Below, one piece after another: positions 34,248-44,831 of a DNA stretch of 64,000 bases. Position 1 is the first letter of the stretch; each line of letters opens with the position of its first letter. Position numbers and translations under genes: made by a program. The DNA is from Heliopora coerulea (taxonomy: Eukaryota > Cnidaria > Anthozoa > Scleralcyonacea > Helioporidae). The stretch covers positions 558,001 to 622,000 of the forward strand of contig JASJOG010000161.1 of the NCBI GenBank assembly GCA_030142905.1, given 5' to 3'. The notes beneath the pieces are model-generated. The model saw nothing but the letters and a program-made list of their open reading frames with translations, did not search any database and had not been told where the DNA came from.

Positions 34248-34565
34248 GCTGGTGGCACAGTGGGTTGTGCAGGTTTTCTCCGGGGACAACTGGTGGCACA
34301 GTGGTAGTGCACGTGTCTCTCACCACTGTGATTAGGGTTTGATTCCGACAGCGTGCAGTAATCTGATTAAAAGTTACCTTGGTCAAGTGTGAGAAGAGAG
34401 TTGTCCAGTTTGACTCTACCAAACGTCGCAGGTTTTCTCCGAGTACTCCTGTTTCTTCCAGTCATAAAACTGGACCCATGAGGGTAGGCCCTTACTGGAC
34501 CTCTAGGGAGACCAACTCAGACAGCTGATAGGGTTATCCAGTATAAACAAAAGCACTTTACTTTA
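34248..34565 (+). mobile_element. tRNA-derived SINE with duplicated head
   Basis: A complete copy starts about 34289 with an A box (TGGTGGCACAGTGGTAGTGC) and a B box (GGGTTTGATTCC near 34334), followed by a ggttttctccgagtactcctg block, the kind of conserved central block seen in widespread animal SINE superfamilies, and an A-rich end near 34560. Directly upstream at 34248-34288 lies a short copy of the same head joined to the ggttttctccgggg block, i.e. an internally deleted copy. Confidence 0.7.
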
Positions 34566-34869
34566 TCCATTATGACAATTCTACTGCTTATCAGTGGATG
34601 TTCATAGCAAGACCCTGTATTAGTTGCGATCTTAAGATATTTAGAGTCGTTTTCCAATGAAACTTTTCACTCGTTTTGCTTTAAAGAAAGATTTTTTATT
34701 AGATAGCCAGGCTTTCCGTCTTAAAATTGGATCATTCTCAAAGGTTACCGGTCGGATATCAACATCACGGACAGCTCACCAGTGAAATTTTTTTTTTATT
34801 TTTTATCTTAAGAAACTGATAAATTCTATATTATCTCAAAGTTGGTTAAAAATGTCTATTAGAAGTGCT

Positions 34870-36250
34870 ATGAAGAAGATTTATGCTCAGTATTCATCCG
34901 GAGGTACAAGACTTTGTTAACAAAAATGAAACGAATTACGAAACGGACGAAATAAACAAAGAAAACATGACTGAGTTCTGCATTTTTATTGCTGACCAAA
35001 AATCGGAAAATACAAAACATAAAGCAAAATACAATAAGCAAACCTTGTGCAAGTTTTATCAAAACAAGAACGAAAAGACGGAAGGAAAAGACGGAAGTAA
35101 AAGGCGTACTTTTTCCACGGTAAAACATCAATATAAAAGAAAATTGGCGTACAAACCTGCAACTCTTGCGTATTTTTCAACTACGCATTGAGTGGCACCT
35201 CAACACAAAAGGTTCAACGGTAAATTTACACAAAGACGACTTTAAACTTCCTTGAGAAGTTTTAAAATCCTGATGAAAGCATTACTGGTCGAATACGGTA
35301 AAGGTCATCATGCACAAATCACTCTTGAAGTGAGAAAGACTGAAGCGGACAACTGTTTTGCCGAAGGATAATTTGGTGATAAAAAACAAGTAGCTTTGCA
35401 GCGAGTTACCTGGTGGCTGTTTACCTTGCATTTTTTTGTTTCGAGCTAAAATTACATCCTAACGTTTTCAGTTGGGCAACATTTCATAGGGGAAAAATCC
35501 TGATTGAGGCAATGAAATCTTTGTGTGGAAAGCGGAGAAAGCATCCAAAGACTGCCATGGCCTGGACAACTCTTCTGGACGATGAGTGTGTTATCCCACT
35601 TTTCAAACACTTGACCATGAACACTGTCCGGGTAAATGCTACAAAATGTTCAAAAGTGATCGTCCTACAGAGATGATTGAACCAGAATCTTCATTCTAGT
35701 TTACCAATAAACACCAGCAAAATCCAGGCGATAATATTTGGTACAAGAAGTCTCCCTTAGGGAAGAATGAAGTCGGCAGGCTACTTTTCAAAGCTGTTCA
35801 AAACAATTCTGTTCGCAGAACTTGTATCTTAAAGCTACTCGATTCAGACGTACCTGTGATTGTGTAGCTCAGGTAAGTGGTTACCAGGACATGAAAAGTC
35901 CCAAGATTTATACTAATCGACATCTATTCAACTTCAGCGAAGAATGTCTTTTTAATACACTTAGTCGCTTAGCAAATGTCCTGACAGCAAGCGAGTTCCC
36001 TTACGTCTTTTGTTCATATAAATCAGAAAGAACCAAGACAATCCGTTCCTGCAAAAAGGGAAATGTCGACAACTGCATATTCCAAGGAGCAAACTTTAAG
36101 AACTGCTCTTTCAAGTTATAAATTGTCCAGTTACTGAGGTGGCCCTCAAAAGCAAAACCAGCCGCAGGCACCAAGAAAGCCATTTCGTTTGCCGGCCTTA
36201 AACCATTCATTGGCTTCAGTGTTCAAATGATGTAAACAACTTGCGAGAGA
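34870..36250 (+). repeat. Dispersed repeat, copy B
   Basis: This is the longer partner of the repeat at 1-790. It contains short open stretches such as 35413-35676 (with LCGKRRKHPKTAMAWTTLLDDECVIPLFKHL) and upstream EVRKTEADNCFAEG and KKQVALQRVTWWLFTLHFF. The stretches keep a coding look over several hundred bases but are split by stops and frame changes. I do not recognise the protein. It could be a decayed transposon ORF or a processed pseudogene. Confidence 0.5.
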
Positions 36251-38100
36251 TCCATACAAGGGAAAAAAGAACGAGACCAAATCGATTTGCTTCAATAAGG
36301 TACCCAAGTATGGTTTGGTCAACAACATACCAGTCCCCGAGCTTGCACAGGGCATTTTTGAGTGACCGGAATCCATGGATATATTTATATATATATGTAG
36401 GAGCATACGTACACAAAGCGAAATTTTTCTCCCTTTTCACCACGCGTGTTACAGGACTCCATGCACGTCGAGATTAGCACCCCAGCACCATGCTTCGCGC
36501 GGTGGGCGAAGGGATGACTACCTCAAACAACTTTTTCAAGTGAAATCGAAATTATAGTTCCAAACCAAACATATTGTGAGCAAATTATCATATATCCAGT
36601 GGATAGATTTTTATTTCAATTGGATTGTTATCGAAAGACTTGTGAGTGAATGCAACTTTAAATGCATTTTCTTAGATTATTGGAATTCCCGGCCAAATAG
36701 GCTATCTAGGCTTCGTACATTTGCTTCCAACTAAATTCATCAGCCAACAAAAAACACAATACCTTACTGAGATAATTTTTACAATGATTTTAGTCCTTTC
36801 CTGTCCTACAAGTTACGCTCTCCACCAGTGGTGGCAACAGACGTCCTAGTCTAATGGGGATAACGAGTGGAAACAAAGTGTCTATTGTGAGCAAACCCTC
36901 GGGGGAAATATGCCAAAAGCACAACCAGCCGACAACTTCAAGAAATATAAAACAAAACAGATTTCGAAAAGTAGCATCTTGTGAACTTAAAATTCGAGTT
37001 AGATGCTACATTTCGGAATCTTATTTTTTTTTTAAATATGCTAAATATTAATGGAATATTCAGCTTTCATGACTCCTGTAAATATCATAGCACTGTAATG
37101 ATCTTTCTTATGTTGCATTCAAAACGTTTTGCCATGAATAAATAGTGATTGAGATATGCAAATATTACACGTTCAATACGAGTTTTAGGAGGGGTGAGGG
37201 AAAAATGGGGGTAGAACAAAAAATTTTTCTAGCTGTCGAAGCAAAAGTCCCTTCATTCTCTTCCCTTTGCTAGCGCGGCCACTGCAAGTCTCCACCGACT
37301 TTTGAATATTCAGTATTCAGTTTCATGCCCTCAAAGCAACCCAAATATTCACTCCTGACCGAATAGTGCCAATAATTCGAATATTCGAAATGCGAATACT
37401 GACATAATTCGAATATTCGAAATTCGAAAACGTGACTTGTCGAACGACCAGAGTTGTGATAGACTATGAATAATTGGAATAGACAGCCTGAAGATGACAA
37501 AAAAATAAAACACCGGGTAGAATAACATGTGCCTGAATGATGAATTGTGCACTTTGATTGGCTGATACAGTTGTCATGGTGAAACACATGGAAAGGAGAT
37601 TTTAAAATGACAACTATTTTGACGATGTTTGATAAAGCGCGAATAGTAAGACATCTAAGACCAAAAAAATGGGTTACGTATTACTTAATTTAAGAACCCT
37701 GGGACGTTTATTAACCTCTACACTTAAAAGAGGGCCAGTTATTTGAGGGAGGGCCTTAATATTGATATGTTTATATTTTATTCTATTCATCTATTGAAAC
37801 AGACACTTTCCCATTCCATCAAGTCTTTATCATATTACAAGCTAATTGTTGCTGATACTCAGTACAGTCATTCTGATTTGGATTTATTTTGATGCAATTC
37901 TGGGAAGACTGTTTGAATGAACATTATCGAATAGTTTTGAAATTGTGATATGTATTTGTTATTTGTTGTCAATAATGTCATGAACTAGTGTCAGTAGACA
38001 ATAGGTAGTATCTTCCGGATCATTTGTCTTTTATTAGAGAGTCATAAGGATTAACCATTAGTATGTAAATTTTTTTAATGATTTAAGCCTTGTGATCATC
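36251..38100. other. Spacer with minor repeats
   Basis: No convincing gene. Around 37370-37430 the palindromic string aattcgaatattcgaa appears twice. 37700-37760 (taacctctacacttaaaagagggcc, gagggagggcc) loosely resembles MITE ends of the family at 24941. Confidence 0.35.
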
Positions 38101-38125
38101 CTGTAAGAGTTTATGTCACGGTCAT

Positions 38126-38458
38126 TTGAGCGCCTGCTTGATTTTGATAGAACTGGAAGGAAAACAGCCTCCACCAGACCGTCTCCAAATGGCAGAAATT
38201 GCAGAGATAGCGGAAAGAATATCCAACAAATGGGTCAAGCTAGCCTATTTCACGAACAAGTTTGAATCTTATGAGATTGATAACATCAAAGTATCCCGAT
38301 TTGGTGAAGATGAATGTAGTAAAGCTATTGATATGCTTACTAAATACACCGAGAGAGGAGGAACTCGGAAAAAACTTGCTAAGAAATTGAAAAAGCTAGG
38401 CATGACCTCGCTATCTCAGGATGTCATTAATGGATCTTTTATCGATGATGATGATTAG
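38126..38458 (+). CDS. Death-domain terminal exon
   Basis: An open frame ends at TAG 38456-38458. About 85 residues from RLQMAEIAEIAERI to SQDVINGSF match a death-domain pattern: six amphipathic helices, a W-x-x-L-A (WVKLAYF) in helix 2, and a helix 5-6 region TKYTERGGTRKKLAKKLKKLGM. Death domains mediate homotypic assembly in apoptosis and innate-immune complexes. The exon start is uncertain; aaaacag|cctcca (38172-38173) is a possible acceptor. AT-rich sequence follows the stop, as in a 3' UTR. It could be the last exon of the Roc-COR gene (Roco proteins with a C-terminal death domain exist in animals) or belong to another gene. Confidence 0.7.
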   Translation: MSACLILIELEGKQPPPDRLQMAEIAEIAERISNKWVKLAYFTNKFESYEIDNIKVSRFGEDECSKAIDMLTKYTERGGTRKKLAKKLKKLGMTSLSQDVINGSFIDDDD

Positions 38459-39039
38459 TAAATCGTATATAAACACTCAACCTATTTTTAATATAATATA
38501 ACTTTATTATTTAATATTTATAAAATTTTTTTATAAATGTAATATAATTTGTCTTGAAAAGAAGTGTCAGATGCATAGTTTGGTTAAATTTGAGCACATT
38601 GTTTTAGATCTATATTAAACTGTAGCCCGTTTTACTTGTAAAAAAGGCATTTTGTGCTATTGGTAATCGTCCCGATTTTGTGAAATTATGCCAAAATCAT
38701 ACCACACTTTATAAAAATGCTCGTAATTTTTCATGTCCTGACAAAATAACGACATTTCTAAGTAAGAGTTGAAAAAATGCATCGTTGAAACAAGAATGAT
38801 TATATCACTTGTACTATATAAACTAGATGCAAGGTCAAGGTCCTCCATGCTTTTCACTTCAAACTATCCAACTAGTTCCTTCGACCGGTCCAAAAGAACC
38901 TCTGCGGTGGTAAATAATCCTACGGTTGGGATACGCAAGGAGGCAGGATATGAAGAGCAGAAGGAACAAGGATCTAGGAACGGTCTAGGTATATTGCCGC
39001 TGGTTGCCAGGGCTTAAATCTAACCAATCATTCACGACT

Positions 39040-39775
39040 TTCGATTGTAGCAGAATTTAACCAGTGAACTCAATTTACATATCTGGAATGCTAACTGGCC
39101 AATGAAAAGTGAAGCCAAGATGGTCACCCACGGAGGCCAATTTTGGACGTCAGTTTCAGTTCCCTACGCGAACTTGTATGTCAATTTTAATCTCTCATGC
39201 GACTTTTTACATTTTCTGACAAGTTTTCTTTGGAAATATACACAAAACATGTCTTTAAAATATAGAAATAAGTTTAAGAATTTTAAATATATTTCGACAA
39301 AGTCTAACCGAGTTAAAGGTTATACATTTTCACGAAAATAAATTACCAAATATACGATAAACCTGATAAAATGGTCTCGAAATGTTATTTGAAGAAACTA
39401 CTAAGTGCAAGTCCTATTTTTACCGTTACTTTACCGTCTTCAGACAATTTAGTACATTTCTTAGGCCACACGGCAATGAATCCTTTTAAATATTTGATTA
39501 TGTGAAATTGATTCAGTAGTATTTCATCTGAACACTTTTTCCATGGTTGGGATTGTTTTCGAAGCCGAACCAAACAAAACCTAAATATTAAAGTTGGGCA
39601 AAGGACTGGAACTGACGTACAAGACCGCGAAGAGGACTGAAATGGGCGTCGAAAAGTTCCCTCCACGGGCGGCCATCTTGGCTTCACTTTTTGCCCGAGT
39701 GAATGATTGGGAGTTAGCAATCCAGATATAGAAATTGAGTTCACTGGATTTAACCTGCTTATGAAGGGGGTTAAG
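39040..39775. repeat. Inverted repeat with 140-190 bp arms
   Basis: 39045-39175 matches the reverse complement of 39585-39765. Shared blocks are ttaaccagtgaactcaattt, atctggaatgctaact, and aagtgaagccaagatgg. Similarity is high, around 80 percent by eye. The 400-bp interior is AT-rich. It is probably a non-autonomous fold-back transposon. Confidence 0.7.
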
Positions 39776-41654
39776 GCACCGTACATTAGGGAAGAAATAC
39801 TGGATAGTTCAAACCGATGTTCAAACAAGCGTGCGAGTCATGTTCGGAAACTTTGTTTAAGGAGACCTTTCGAGTTTTGACAACCTTGTTGCCCTTCATG
39901 ACTGCATCTTTGATTTTAGAATTGCAAAGGCGGAGGGATTTTCATCTTCGGGTTCATCAGAGAATAGCTCATAATTACTGGAATAAACTGATGTCGAACT
40001 ATACTTTAAATAAAGGCAACCAAAAAAAGTCACTAGTTAATGCCTTAGAAATTTGAAGCTTCTTGTTGTCTTTAGTGCTGTAGCAATTACACAAACCCAC
40101 ACATGACTTCCTGGATTCCTCCTTTTGGATAAAAAGCTTCAAAGATATAAATGTTAAAGCGGTTCGAGCAGTAGAAGATTGTTGTCCAAAGCATCAAATC
40201 ATTAACTTATCTTAAAAAATAAAAAAACATTAATTACTCATCAAAAAAAACCTCAAAAGGAATTGGCTGCTAATTAAGAAATATAAACTTTTCCTTTGAT
40301 TTCCTGTATCGAAATGTGGTTAACTACAAAATAACTGGTGAACATGGCCATTTAAACGAAAATCGCTTACAGTTCGATCGCTCATATCGATTCTGCAACT
40401 TCCAGTGGCTTGAACAGTATCTCGCAGATGAATTTCTGATCCAGTCATTCTTATTTTGCTCGTTTGAGCAAGCTTCACAGGTGCCCTCGTTTTTCTCAAT
40501 TACAGAGCACTTATCACTTTGGTGTAGTGAGAAGAATTGTAGAGGAGGACTTCATGAGGCATCAGTAAACTTGGGGGGAAACATCTCGTTAAAATTGGAG
40601 GAAATGTATCTCGAACATTTAAAGTGCATATAAACCCTTCAACCATTCACGTAGGATTCCAACTTCTGTGGAAAATCCACGTGAGTAGAGCAAGCTTTTG
40701 GATTCCCATGCGCAGACGCTTAACAGGAATTGCACAAGCGTTTGCACCGCAGGCTACATAGGACAAGACTATTTCATCCTTCTCTAACTTTCGACTTTTT
40801 AACCGATCAGCAAATCTATATTGAGAACATTCGTGGAAATTTCTGATTTGGAGTTCAAAATTGGACTATTTGGAAATATTTAAAGATAAATAGCTTGGAA
40901 ACGAATAGACCATATCAAAAAACAGTAAAAAACTTATTGGCCAGTTTTTCATCCGCTTTACAAAGAACTAAAACCCGTGAACGGTTTGTACGCACTTTAA
41001 ACGATAACTAATACAATATTAACTTTTGCTACTATTTCTTGACACAAGAAAGTCGGCTCCTGTAGCGTACGATCTTGATGTGTAAGGACCGTTTACACGA
41101 TACGATTGTCAAAAATGATTGTTCATCCCAGGGTGTGGTATGTTGTCTCAAAGGTACCATTCTTGCCTTTGATTCGCTCACCAAAGTAGCAAAACGTCCG
41201 GAAGGCTATAGCGAGTTAGTCGGATAACTCAAAAAGAAAAATGGTATACAACAATTGAGTCGGGTAATAGCCTTAAGTCATCATACACTGTCCAAGGATG
41301 AAAAATTGAACCCAAATGCGCTTTTGGATAGGATAAGTCGTGGTAGCAGTAGCTTTTTTGGTACCTACACAAGAACAATACCATTTCTTAATCTATGATC
41401 AGGTGCAAGCCTCTTTCACCAACAGGCGCATCTGCACAGGACGCGAGCGATGCAAACTTGAATCGAATGAAAACATACAATTTTCTCTGCATTTTGGCCT
41501 CTCATCGACACGTAAACTGTTTTCGGTCACCAAAAACGGAGTCATTCGGAAACGCTCTGATCTCTAAAGAGAAGCGATTCGAAAACGCCTGGTTTTTTTT
41601 TACCAGTGGACTGAGAAAAAAGACGACTTTCGAAAATAACGACATCACACCTTC
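39776..41654. other. Spacer with a dispersed MITE copy
   Basis: Open frames at 39817-40056 and 40316-40633 have no recognisable domain. 41077-41240 matches 61514-61675 in direct orientation (tttacacgatacgattg, atgttgtct, tttgctcacc, acgtccgg), so a member of the same MITE family lies here without its right end. Confidence 0.45.
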
Positions 41655-41778
41655 ACAGAATAAGAAGCTGACCAGAAGTCTCACTCGCGTCGGAAACTGT
41701 GAAGTTTTTGTCCTCGCGCATGTCGTGCCGCCCATCTTGGCCGCCATGTTGGCAGCCAGATAACTGTAGACAGGTCAG

Positions 41779-42062
41779 TGTTGCCAGATGGGTGGTTTTC
41801 CCGCCTAATTGGGCTGGTTTAGAAGCCTGGTTGTGGGAAATTTCGGGAGGTTGCGGGTTGCGGGTTTCAAAAGGTGGTGGATATTTCACTGTGGACTGTG
41901 TAATTTGGTTTCGATTTAAATATTTTTAATAAGAATTGGGCTAGTTTTTACTTATTTTGTAGCAAATTTGGGCTATTTTGTGCGAAAAATAATTGGGCTA
42001 TTTTTGGGCTACTTGTTAAGGTAGCTTGGGCTGGTTTTCAGGCTACCCATCTGGCAACACTG
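41779..42062. mobile_element. MITE with cagtgttgccagatgggt ends
   Basis: The left end cagtgttgccagatgggt (41777) and right end acccatctggcaacactg (42045-42062) are perfect inverted repeats. gacaggt occurs just outside on both sides (41770 and 42064) and could be the target duplication. The interior contains repeats of gggctattttt/gggctggtttt. There is no coding sequence. Confidence 0.8.
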
Positions 42063-42084
42063 GGACAGGTCAACAACAAAAATA

Positions 42085-42177
42085 ATGGCGAAAAGCGGGT
42101 TCGGATCATTTGAACTGCTGTATCTCAAACGTTTTGCGGCCTATTTTTGTCTTACGGCTGACAAGTCTAGAAGAAAG
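42085..42177 (+). CDS. Candidate 31-codon first exon (left copy)
   Basis: ATG at 42085 opens exactly 31 codons (MAKSGFGSFELLYLKRF to SRRK) ending at a splice donor, aag|gtatgt. The inverted paralogue at 44401-44309 is also exactly 31 codons, starts MAK, has LYL at the same place and ends K before gtaaga. Shared length, phase and splice site argue for a real exon. The protein is not recognised; no downstream exon is identified with confidence. Confidence 0.5.
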
Positions 42178-44281
42178 GTATGTTAGCAATATCATTGTAC
42201 TTTTAAGGTAATTTACTAAATGGAAAACGAATAATATCTTCATTATCTTTCACGGATCACAGCGTCAGCGACTTGCACGATAGTCGTCGGACGAGCGAGG
42301 TTTGCTTGATTATTCTCGCTGTTAAGGATGAAATGTCGAAAGCAGGCTTCACATTTACACCAACTGTGATGGGTTAAACTCTTTTCCTTAATCATAATAA
42401 AACTGCTTTAATTCCTTAAATTAGAACTCCAACTTGCTTTAACACTTGGCCTCTGTCAACACTCATCTGTATTGAATGTTTCGAATAACTCCACTGTTTT
42501 GATTCAGTGCAAAGGTTTATGTCTTTTGTATTCGTAAATTCCAAAGCAGCTTTTTCATAATAAAAACATTTCTCAGTTTTAGTTAAAATCTTCTCACGAT
42601 TGTCTGTCTAGCAATGGTGCAACCACGAAGGCTTTTCTGAACATGCTCCCAAGTTGCTTGTCTTAATTTATGCCCTGAAAAAATGATGTTTGTGCTGACA
42701 TTTTTATCTTTTATCACTAGGTTTGATAAGAGGGATTTGACATTAGAAAGAAATCGTTGCCAAATAGGAATGTCTGTTTCCAAATTGGGGCGCGAGGTTT
42801 TCTTCCATCTGCAAAGTTTAGTCATTGTTATATATTTTGTTACAAAAAAAAAGCTGATTTAAGAAACAATATACTGTGGCTACAGTGAATTAATCTGAAT
42901 CTCTTCCCTTTTACTTTCCACTTTATTATGTAAATTTCCCCTCCATTATGCTAATTACATGTGGCACTTGTCACCGATGATGTCCTGCCTGAGTTCTTGT
43001 GCCTGTCCTTTCTTATGAAGAAGAAAGTGTCAATCTTCAATAAAGTGAGCAGTTATTTCTGTGCAGAAACTGCTGCAGAAATATTGTACATCCAGGGATT
43101 GTAGCTACAGTACAGTGGGTCATTTTTTAATTATTCTAATGACTAGCCCAGTTCTTCATTCATTTTTACTGTCTAGCTTTATTTTTGTAGAATCTTACAT
43201 ATAAATCTACTTGAAGGCATAATCACAAAAAGATGAGAAAAGAAACTCACAGGATAGCTTCACATGAAAAGCTGATAGGCCACTTTCAAATTAATTTTTC
43301 TTTTACTGATTCAGATCCTGCATATAAGACTGTTCTGCATGCAGAGCAGTGACAGAGAAGTAGATAACTATCTAAGTTCACAATTTTCAAGCAACATTGA
43401 AATCATTCAAGCCCTGCCATGCTACAGGAAGGCATGCACTAGATATTTTTAAGGATTATTGGAATCACATTTGGAAGCATGTAGTAGATCACTACAGATG
43501 CCTTTAATAATAGATGTTCAAGTTTGTTACAATCTACTGAAAATCTACATGGACTCACACAATCATTGAATGTCATATTTAAAGAACTGTTACGGCTTTT
43601 TTATTAAATATTGCAATATGTAATTTGTATTGTCATCCTTCAATGCATAAACCTTGCTTCTTTGAAGCAGCCTCCTCATGCAGAGGTTCAAAACACCAGA
43701 CCAGATTTATCAACTAAAAACTACAATAACAGCAAATCAATGCCATACGTTTTTTCCTAGTAATTCTATTTGTAATCCTCGGTTGAAGTGAAGACAAGAC
43801 ATGAGTACCAGTTAGACGTTCAAATTGGTTCAAGACAAGGATGAGCCAAGGTAATACATGTAAAATGCTATGTCATTTGGTTGCTTTCATATTTAAAGTT
43901 CAACCTAAAAATTTCTCCTTCCACAAATCAATTGTGAAGTTTAAATGTACATTGAAGTCTGCGGAGCGGTAAACATTTTGAGGGACATTTTTGTCTGTCT
44001 TTAGGGAAGAAATACAAAATCGTATATGTACAAAGGCTCAAAGCATATCTTTCTTTGATTTTGAAATTATTTAAAAACCAAAACCAAGGTGACACGCAAT
44101 CAACAAGCTTGATTTGGTATCAGCACGAAAATATAGCTACAATGAACACGTAAAAACTGAAATTAATTACGGCACGAGTGTGCTGGAAGCCGATTTCGAG
44201 TGTGAAATACGAGTCAACAAGTAAGCGAATGACCACTCCTAACTAACTGAATATGTCACGGAAAATTTCTTTATACACCTT
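42178..44281. other. Region between the two inverted first exons
   Basis: AT-rich. On the minus strand 42825-42583 is open for 80 codons (PNLETDIPIWQRFL, GHKLRQATWEHVQKSL) and is preceded within the frame by a tttgcag acceptor-like site near 42805, so it could be an exon of the minus-strand copy, but its phase does not match a donor after codon 31. I see no other coding sequence and no transposon ends. Confidence 0.35.
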
Positions 44282-44308
44282 TTAATTATAATAAAATTGA
44301 TCTCTTAC

Positions 44309-44401
44309 CTTTCCTCTGGGACATATCAAAGTAAAACGGAAATCGTCCAAGTACTTTTCCAGATAAAGCCGTTTTCGTGATCTAAGCTGGTTTTTCGCCA
44401 T
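44309..44401 (-). CDS. Candidate 31-codon first exon (right, inverted copy)
   Basis: On the minus strand ATG at 44401 begins 31 codons (MAKNQLRSRKRLYLEKY to CPRGK) ending at ctttcc/gtaaga, donor GT at 44308. It mirrors the exon at 42085-42177 in length, start, phase and a few residues. Its upstream region continues to 44521 and is then interrupted by the Harbinger insertion, resuming at 50904. Confidence 0.5.
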
Positions 44402-44690
44402 TATGTTCGTTGTTCCCTGGCTGGAGTTATCTGGCTGCCAACATGGCGAATCCCAGACATGTGCACTGGAAAACGAAGACACGTTGCACCCCCGAGTGAG
44501 ACTTCTGGTCAGCTTCTTATTAGAGACCTTTAGCTACAACGTTTTTGGGGGCGGCGGCGACGTGACACGTCAAGGGAGACTGGAGATGACAATAAGACGC
44601 TCCCGCGAAAGTTAAATACTTTAGCTGCAATGTGACGAAGGCAGGACAACTCAAACATAAAAAGTGAAAGGAAAATTTGTCCTATAGAAA

Positions 44691-44831
44691 ATGACATCTT
44701 TTAAACATCTTCGAGAAGCTCTTGTGCTATCCTGAGATGATGAAGTCATTAGTGACGACGAATTTCTATTACTTTACGACGTTTTCCAGTCGAAAAATCC
44801 CGATTTTCCCTATAAAATGACCTCCTTCTCA
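44691..44831 (+). pseudogene. Harbinger transposase, N-terminal part
   Basis: ATG 44691 starts a frame with SFKHLREALVLS, an in-frame TGA at 44733-44735, and then EVISDDEFLLLYDVF and KNPDFPY. It is cut at about 44829 by the RTE LINE and resumes in register at 48181. The acidic start followed by LLLYD matches the N-terminal leader of animal Harbinger transposases. It is inactive because of the stop and the insertion. Confidence 0.75.

Larger units (their letters stand above)
41655..42177 (+). promoter_or_regulatory. 5' region of a duplicated unit, left copy
   Basis: This region is matched in inverted orientation by 44400-44521. Shared blocks are agaataagaagctgaccagaagtctcactcg (41659) and the stretch cgccatgttggcagccagataact (41740). 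Both copies lead into an ATG exon of 31 codons. Between 41778 and 42062 the left copy carries an extra AT-rich insert bounded by gtgttgccagatgggt and acccatctggcaacac, inverted repeats about 16 bp long, so a MITE sits there. The uninterrupted agaataagaag string is the empty version of the Harbinger insertion site. Confidence 0.65.
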
